Shown piece after piece: positions 60,401 to 64,000 of a stretch of 64,000 nucleotides of DNA. Location of the stretch: NCBI GenBank assembly GCA_963723965.1, contig CAVRSV010000009.1, forward strand, positions 79,489 to 143,488, given 5' to 3'. The translations under genes and the position numbers were made by a program. The stretch comes from JARRKC01 sp963723965. GTDB taxonomy: Bacteria > Acidobacteriota > UBA6911 > RPQK01 > JAPXNP01. The notes below the pieces were generated by a model, which was given only the letters and a program-made list of their open reading frames with translations, was not told the origin of the DNA and did not search any database. Position 1 is the first letter of the stretch; each line of letters opens with the position of its first letter.

Positions 60401-61247
60401 CACACAAGATGCATCCCCTCCGGTTGAAGAGGCACTGACGTTCGCCCACGTGCTGGCACAGGACCCTCGGTTTCGCGAGCAGTTCTGGGTCATTCCTTCC
60501 ACGGCCTGGAGTGACGGGCAGAAGTCGGCAGGGGATTTTCTGCGGGATTTCGCGCAGCCCTCGCTGGGTGTGGTGCCCTTTATCTGGGTGGTGGATGAGC
60601 GGGGAGCATCGCAGCGGGCCGTCGTGACCCGCGAGGTGCTCAGTGCCTGCAGGGACCGGGTCCGATCCTGGAGGATTCTCCAGGAACTGGCCGGCGTCCG
60701 AAATGTCTATGTGGAGCGGGCCGTTGAGCAGGTTCGGGAAGAGACCCGGCGGCAGGCTCTGGCCGAGCTCGAAAAGATCCGGCTGGAGGCTCGCCGGGAG
60801 GGTGCCGAAGACGCGATCGGCAAGCTGGTCGAAGTGCTGTCGAACGCCGATTCGTTGAGCCGGGAACTGCGGACTCGACCGGCAGCCATGGAAGTGGCGG
60901 CCGTGGAGGACGAACCGCAGCCGGTTCAGGTCGCTCGAATCGAGGCGGTGCCCGGACCGGAAGAGGCGGGGGAGGCGGAAGAGGAAGAAGAGGCATTCGG
61001 CGAGGAGGCGTACATCGACTCCTTCTTGTGCACGAGCTGCAACGAATGCATCAATCTCAATCCCCGGATGTTCAGTTACAACGCCGACCGGCAGGCCTTA
61101 ATCGCCGACCCGTCTGCGGGTACATATGCAGAGCTGGTCAAGGCGGCGGAAGCGTGTCCGGCGAGATGCATTCATCCAGGGGCACCGCAGGCCGGGGACG
61201 CGACGGCGACGGCCGAGGTGGTCGAGAGAGGCAAAGCTTTTCGGTAG
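57405..61247 (+). CDS. 1280-residue NifJ-like multidomain protein with C-terminal ferredoxin domain
   Basis: I read a divergent pyruvate:ferredoxin oxidoreductase scaffold. At about 95-125 LLSGTHQEAVDHTLLAHLVA resembles NifJ domain I. At about 195-270 ASVVIATAGWYSGIARE and RLLRPFPVTEAGELL resemble domain II. At about 370-440 VLAILDDRFAPAERAVRRVK resembles the gamma domain. At about 505-535 VTGRLPAGQELPNRDIPLRT resembles the NifJ stretch before its ferredoxin clusters, but those cysteines are absent. No TPP motif (GDGD...N) is visible. The middle ~550 residues are unrecognised. The C-terminus has a coiled region, an acidic run and one ferredoxin domain (FLCTSCNECINLNP ... EACPARCIHPG). It is tightly clustered with korAB. 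Confidence 0.72.
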   Translation: MARPQSRVENRPTEHASGSPSRKLATGLNLIAEAESRISAQARIGTAAFALGRTRAGQVATIMQGDPGAGASPIPGDLPLVQHTVLSPSTQSTAPIVLLSGTHQEAVDHTLLAHLVAERMACRVDSALPESTAQGLGLAALPEPSALDRARAALAGSLSPSESDPASNLLACFRAAAEGLGREPAPNVSTSVTGASVVIATAGWYSGIAREIAQRSQGRIAHLALRLLRPFPVTEAGELLAGAKVVLVAAPGESALHFEACCGLEEAVRGETTVRRVRLTPEADLAECLQAFVAAYPSDLWADLQDGDETADAVGRRVALVPSGQGAAGILLDVGARLADAFPGVLQADLQRCDSTLAVLGMGCEAASRPEPEIDVLAILDDRFAPAERAVRRVKEDGSVLIVGRTDSPADAWWRLSEKTREALDERRPRLLHLNLGEAEAEADGQTLAATLAELARSGSAAGATGFDPSGFSESGETIIVSGPAGRPRGDSEGVPAPEVLIEQVRRFHVTGRLPAGQELPNRDIPLRTVAASAAVAPFHESFPFFLPAAAEAEPEPLYGILQRWLAQGVEAPVMARLLPELARLVDDSARASAAGSPLDQAANQALTRLAVLADLSDAGRRGLLEEARSLRAHLSHAGRVVGFRSESWFQLYRWSIGKERHPRIQEFRTEATLLINRLEALLRADQGLRPESRSAAVMASGLGSTGSGLIDLERLSGVVPERRGPRRLSQERLQRIGEVLEVLRRFVEEPVQAGDLHVVAAPGLNLDDADAPVLRSDHPFEAARGVFDGLATRALEVVRALRMGRLEVDDEYVAEIHDEMVSDLTWEALSAEELPLIPTVLVLESGRRLSEATLAEFHRLIETGWPVHVGITVSESLVSGAELPRSLAGVLPDPGYLGLAQREAFVLQSSLARPDHLLEGFRQMCRVPGPAVCVLSFPEQEGSASWLWERCQSALLSRSTPLYVYDPWAGESWAERFSLEGNPSLSETLLVVGPEELGTQDASPPVEEALTFAHVLAQDPRFREQFWVIPSTAWSDGQKSAGDFLRDFAQPSLGVVPFIWVVDERGASQRAVVTREVLSACRDRVRSWRILQELAGVRNVYVERAVEQVREETRRQALAELEKIRLEARREGAEDAIGKLVEVLSNADSLSRELRTRPAAMEVAAVEDEPQPVQVARIEAVPGPEEAGEAEEEEEAFGEEAYIDSFLCTSCNECINLNPRMFSYNADRQALIADPSAGTYAELVKAAEACPARCIHPGAPQAGDATATAEVVERGKAFR

Positions 61248-61268
61248 AAAAGCGAGGAGACGATAGAC

Positions 61269-62126
61269 GTGGACTTGGGACCAATTGCAATTGCGGCAGT
61301 CATCATGACGGGCCTGGGCGTAGTTTTCGCCAGCATTCTGGCGGCCGCCGACCACCTGTTGCGCGTCGAAGAGGACCCGCGACAGGAGCAGATCGAAGGA
61401 ATGCTCCCCGGCAACAACTGCGGAGCCTGCGGAGAGCCGGGTTGCCAGGCCTTTGCGACCCGGCTGGTCAAAGGCGAGGCCTCACCGGGAAAGTGTACGG
61501 TGAGCAATGAAGACGCCCTCATTCAAATCGCCGAATTCCTGGGTGTCGATGTGGGGGGCGAGGAAAAGCGGGTGGCTCGCCTGAAATGCGCGGGGGGAGA
61601 AGGCCTGGTGGCGGCGTTGGCCGATTACCGGGGGGTCTCCTCGTGCCGGGCCGCGGTTCTGGTCGATGGCGGAGGGCGAGCCTGCACCTGGGGCTGTCTC
61701 GGCCTCGGGGATTGCGAGCGGGCCTGCACCTTCAACGCCATCTCCATGAACTGGGAAGGCCTGCCCCAGGTCACCCTGGATCTCTGTACCGCCTGCGGCG
61801 ACTGTGTGGACGTGTGTCCCCTGGACCTGTTCACCATCGAGCCCATATCCCAAAAACTCTTCGTCCAGTGCAGTTCACCATTGACGGGCGAGGCGGCCCG
61901 ATCCCGCTGCGCGGTGGCCTGCGATGCCTGCGGCCGCTGCGCGGCCGACGCACCTGCCGGCGTCATCGACATGGTCAACGGTCTGCCGGTCATCCACTAC
62001 GATCGAGAGGAACAGCCGACCCAGCGATCGACCTGGAGATGCCCGACCGGCGCGATCGTATGGCTCGAGGGAGAGCAGTTTTCCGAGCCGCTGGTTCAAA
62101 TCAGTAGGGAGCGAATCCGTGCCTAA
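61269..62126 (+). CDS. RnfB-like membrane-anchored polyferredoxin
   Basis: A 285-residue protein starting at GTG 61269 (GAGGAG upstream). An N-terminal helix (IAIAAVIMTGLGVVFASILA) anchors it. The RnfB-type cluster domain LPGNNCGACGEPGCQAFATR has Cys51, 54, 59 and 76. Further [4Fe-4S] sites include SSCRAAV, CTWGCLGLGDCERACTFNA, DLCTACGDCVDVCP and CDACGRC. This is the RnfB architecture, but no RnfA, C, D, E or G genes are present here. It could be a membrane electron conduit for ferredoxin reduced by Kor. The stop overlaps the next gene by 8 bases. Confidence 0.85.
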   Translation: MDLGPIAIAAVIMTGLGVVFASILAAADHLLRVEEDPRQEQIEGMLPGNNCGACGEPGCQAFATRLVKGEASPGKCTVSNEDALIQIAEFLGVDVGGEEKRVARLKCAGGEGLVAALADYRGVSSCRAAVLVDGGGRACTWGCLGLGDCERACTFNAISMNWEGLPQVTLDLCTACGDCVDVCPLDLFTIEPISQKLFVQCSSPLTGEAARSRCAVACDACGRCAADAPAGVIDMVNGLPVIHYDREEQPTQRSTWRCPTGAIVWLEGEQFSEPLVQISRERIRA

Positions 62127-64000
62127 CCTAATTTCCAAACTCCGCTTCGAGCGTTTGCGAAAGTTGTTGAGTGGCGCTTCTGCCGAGCCAGGGCAGAAAC
62201 CGGCGAAGGTTGAATTGTGGGAGGTCCAGGAGGCGGTGACGCTGGCGGAAGCCATGATCTGCGACACCGTCGCGCACTGCGCCGGAGACGAGGCACCCGG
62301 GTTTCAGACTCAGGGAAACGGTTTCTCCTCGGTCAACGCGTTCGGACGCCAGGTGGTCAGTGTGGAATTGCCCAGCGTGGCGGAGGGAATCGCCTCCGGT
62401 GCGGGCATGGCGATGAGCGGTCTGCGCTCTTCCGTTTTTCTTCCCGGCGACCATCTTTCGGAAGGCTATGCCCAACTCCAGTCGCTGGCTCGCCGGCACG
62501 TGCCTTTGCTGATCCACGCCGCCTTTCGGGAAGGGTTCGGGGCCGGCAGCAGTCACGCCGGGTATTTCGGTGCGAGCGATCTGGGATTGTTTCAGGTGAT
62601 GCCGAGTTCGGTTCAGCAGGCAGTCGACCTGACGATTCTGGCCCGCTGGCTGGCCGAGCGCAGTCTCATTCCCGGCATCGTCGCCTTCGATCGCCGTATC
62701 TGCGAAATGGCTGCCTTTCCGTCGATCGACTCGATTCGCGAGTTCCTGGGGGATCCGGAAGAGGAGTTCGCCTCGCCCAGCCCGGCCCAGATGTTGCTGT
62801 TCGGCGGCACCCGTCCGAGGGTTCCCGGCTGGTTCGATTCGGATCGGCCCGTGTCGTTCGGCGCCCTGCAGGGAACCAACGATGCGGTCAGCGCCGCCAT
62901 CGGCAGCCAGGCTTTCTTCGCCGGACATCTGGCCGAACTCCTGCAGGAAGGAATGACCCGACTGGGCAGTCTGACCGGACGTCCCCTGTCTATGATCGAG
63001 CAGGACGGAGTGAGCGATGCCGAGGTGGTCCTGGTCACGCAGGGCAGTTCCTTCGAGACGGCCCGCGCTGCTGCCGAGTTTCTGCGGCGAGAGCAGCGGT
63101 GGTCCGTGGGCGTGCTGGGGCTGACTTGGTTGCGGCCGTTCCCGACGGCCGCGCTGCGGGAGGCTCTTGCCCGGAAGCGGGGGATCGCCGTCCTGGAGTG
63201 CACCACTTCGGGCCTCGCCGAAGAGGGGACCCTGATGCGCGAGATCCGTCGGGCCGTGCCGGCCTCGGATGCCACCTGGGTTTCCGCCCGTTTCGGTCTG
63301 CATGGCCAGCCCCTGGGTGTGGGGGAGGTGGTCGCTCTGGCGAACGAGCTGAAGGCCAAGAAGCCGCGTTCGAAGGTGTGGCTGGGGATCGTGGGCGAAT
63401 CCCCGCGCATGGGCGAGTTCCCCAAGCGGGACGGACTGGTGAAGTCCGTGGCCAGCGATTATCCGAGCCTGAGTGCCGACACCCTTTCGGCCACCAGGTC
63501 CGACGCCCTGTCCGCCAAAGAGCAGAGGACCGTCCAGTGGGTCGGTCCTTCCGGTTCCGATCCGGCCGAAGTCATGCGTCAGCTGGCCGGCACCTGTGCG
63601 ACGACCGGCTCGAAGATCCGCGGTTGTGCGTGGTATCCCGAGCCCGGGATTCTGACGGTGCGCGTGTCCGCCGGCCCTGCCGGGGCAGCCGTCGCGGAGT
63701 CCGGGACACCGGTGGATGTCCTCCTCCTGGGACGACTGGGTCTCGATCTGATCTACGACCCCCTGGCCGATCTCCGGAGCGGGCAGGCGGTCCTGATTGA
63801 AAGCGATCGTGCCCCCCAGGAGATCTGGGGTCTGATGCCCGAGTTCTGGCGTTCCGAAGTGCAGCGCCTCAAGCTCAAGCTTTACACGGTGGCGCCGGGA
63901 TTCGAGCACCTGGTCGCCGGCGCGGGGGCGTTTCTGTCCGGCACGGATTTGCCCGGAACGGAGATCGACTGGAAATCCCTCGGGGAACCGGCCGTCGATC
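62119..64000 (+). CDS. NifJ-like 2-oxoacid:ferredoxin oxidoreductase-type protein (3' end outside window)
   Basis: The frame is open from GTG 62119 (AGGGAG upstream) to the window edge, at least 627 residues. Domain I is recognisable at about 40-230 (NAFGRQVVSVELPSVAEGIA, FREGFGAGSSHAGYFGASDL, VDLTILARWLAERSLIPGIV), and domain II at about 310-370 (VVLVTQGSSFETARAAAEFL, GLTWLRPFP). At about 530-610 (VDVLLLGRLGLDLIYDPL) a gamma-like domain begins. The YPITPSS motif of real NifJ is replaced by GFQTQGNG. No TPP or ferredoxin domain appears before the cut. It is a second NifJ-like member of the kor cluster. Confidence 0.75.
   Translation, partial: MPNLISKLRFERLRKLLSGASAEPGQKPAKVELWEVQEAVTLAEAMICDTVAHCAGDEAPGFQTQGNGFSSVNAFGRQVVSVELPSVAEGIASGAGMAMSGLRSSVFLPGDHLSEGYAQLQSLARRHVPLLIHAAFREGFGAGSSHAGYFGASDLGLFQVMPSSVQQAVDLTILARWLAERSLIPGIVAFDRRICEMAAFPSIDSIREFLGDPEEEFASPSPAQMLLFGGTRPRVPGWFDSDRPVSFGALQGTNDAVSAAIGSQAFFAGHLAELLQEGMTRLGSLTGRPLSMIEQDGVSDAEVVLVTQGSSFETARAAAEFLRREQRWSVGVLGLTWLRPFPTAALREALARKRGIAVLECTTSGLAEEGTLMREIRRAVPASDATWVSARFGLHGQPLGVGEVVALANELKAKKPRSKVWLGIVGESPRMGEFPKRDGLVKSVASDYPSLSADTLSATRSDALSAKEQRTVQWVGPSGSDPAEVMRQLAGTCATTGSKIRGCAWYPEPGILTVRVSAGPAGAAVAESGTPVDVLLLGRLGLDLIYDPLADLRSGQAVLIESDRAPQEIWGLMPEFWRSEVQRLKLKLYTVAPGFEHLVAGAGAFLSGTDLPGTEIDWKSLGEPAVD

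Overview
The window is a GC-rich bacterial chromosome segment of about 51 protein genes plus one tRNA. I see no plasmid, phage or insertion-sequence transposase genes. The gene content fits Acidobacteriota best, with moderate confidence. It has a type-B sdhCAB, an mreBCD-mrdA-rodA cluster next to smc, an S55 (SpoIVB-like) protein with a GMSGSP motif, and many hairpin and short-period repeats between genes. No rRNA is present to confirm this.

Layout. 1-4.2 kb: the end of serS, a GntR regulator, adenosine deaminase, a GT2 glycosyltransferase and a methyltransferase, all tightly packed. 4.2-7.6 kb: sdhCAB. 7.8-9.1 kb: tRNA-Ser, a PilZ protein and a MarC protein. 9.1-18.5 kb (minus strand): smc-mreB-mreC-mreD-mrdA-rodA, a cell-shape and chromosome block. 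18.7-26.8 kb: S55 protein, secreted beta-propeller protein, ECF sigma factor with anti-sigma factor, and a hybrid histidine kinase. 26.8-33.7 kb: a TesA-like esterase divergent from an ABC ATPase/permease pair, a sodium:solute symporter, a macrodomain protein and a methyltransferase. 34-38.3 kb: fumC, aroC, msrP and a TlpA-like redoxin with an in-frame TGA. 38.3-44.7 kb: HAD phosphatase, hflKC, DinB-family protein, LOG protein, SEC-C protein and hpt. 44.7-45.7 kb: about 1 kb of repeats including two copies of a ~236-bp element. 45.7-52.5 kb: HD protein, acs, two tandem phosphohexomutases and a sugar-kinase-like protein. 53.2-64 kb: a methyltransferase, then a 2-oxoacid:ferredoxin oxidoreductase cluster that runs off the window.

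Two systems stand out. The first is a probable selenoprotein at 37705-38253. Its TGA sits exactly where the first cysteine of a CxxC redox motif is expected, and it is followed by a strong stem-loop of the bacterial SECIS type. The gene lies directly behind msrP. The second is the korAB cluster. After the canonical 2-oxoacid:ferredoxin oxidoreductase subunits come a 1280-residue protein that looks like a reworked NifJ (pyruvate:ferredoxin oxidoreductase) with a C-terminal ferredoxin domain, an RnfB-like membrane-anchored iron-sulfur protein, and a second NifJ-like protein. I know of no characterised complex with this composition.

The intergenic DNA is also unusual. About fourteen arrays of exact 7-bp periodicity occur between genes (unit families GAGTTCC, GAGATTT and GGAGCAA). 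Several begin at, or supply, the stop codon of the preceding gene. A separate hairpin family (GCGGNAGC-NN-GCTNCCGC) occurs four times.
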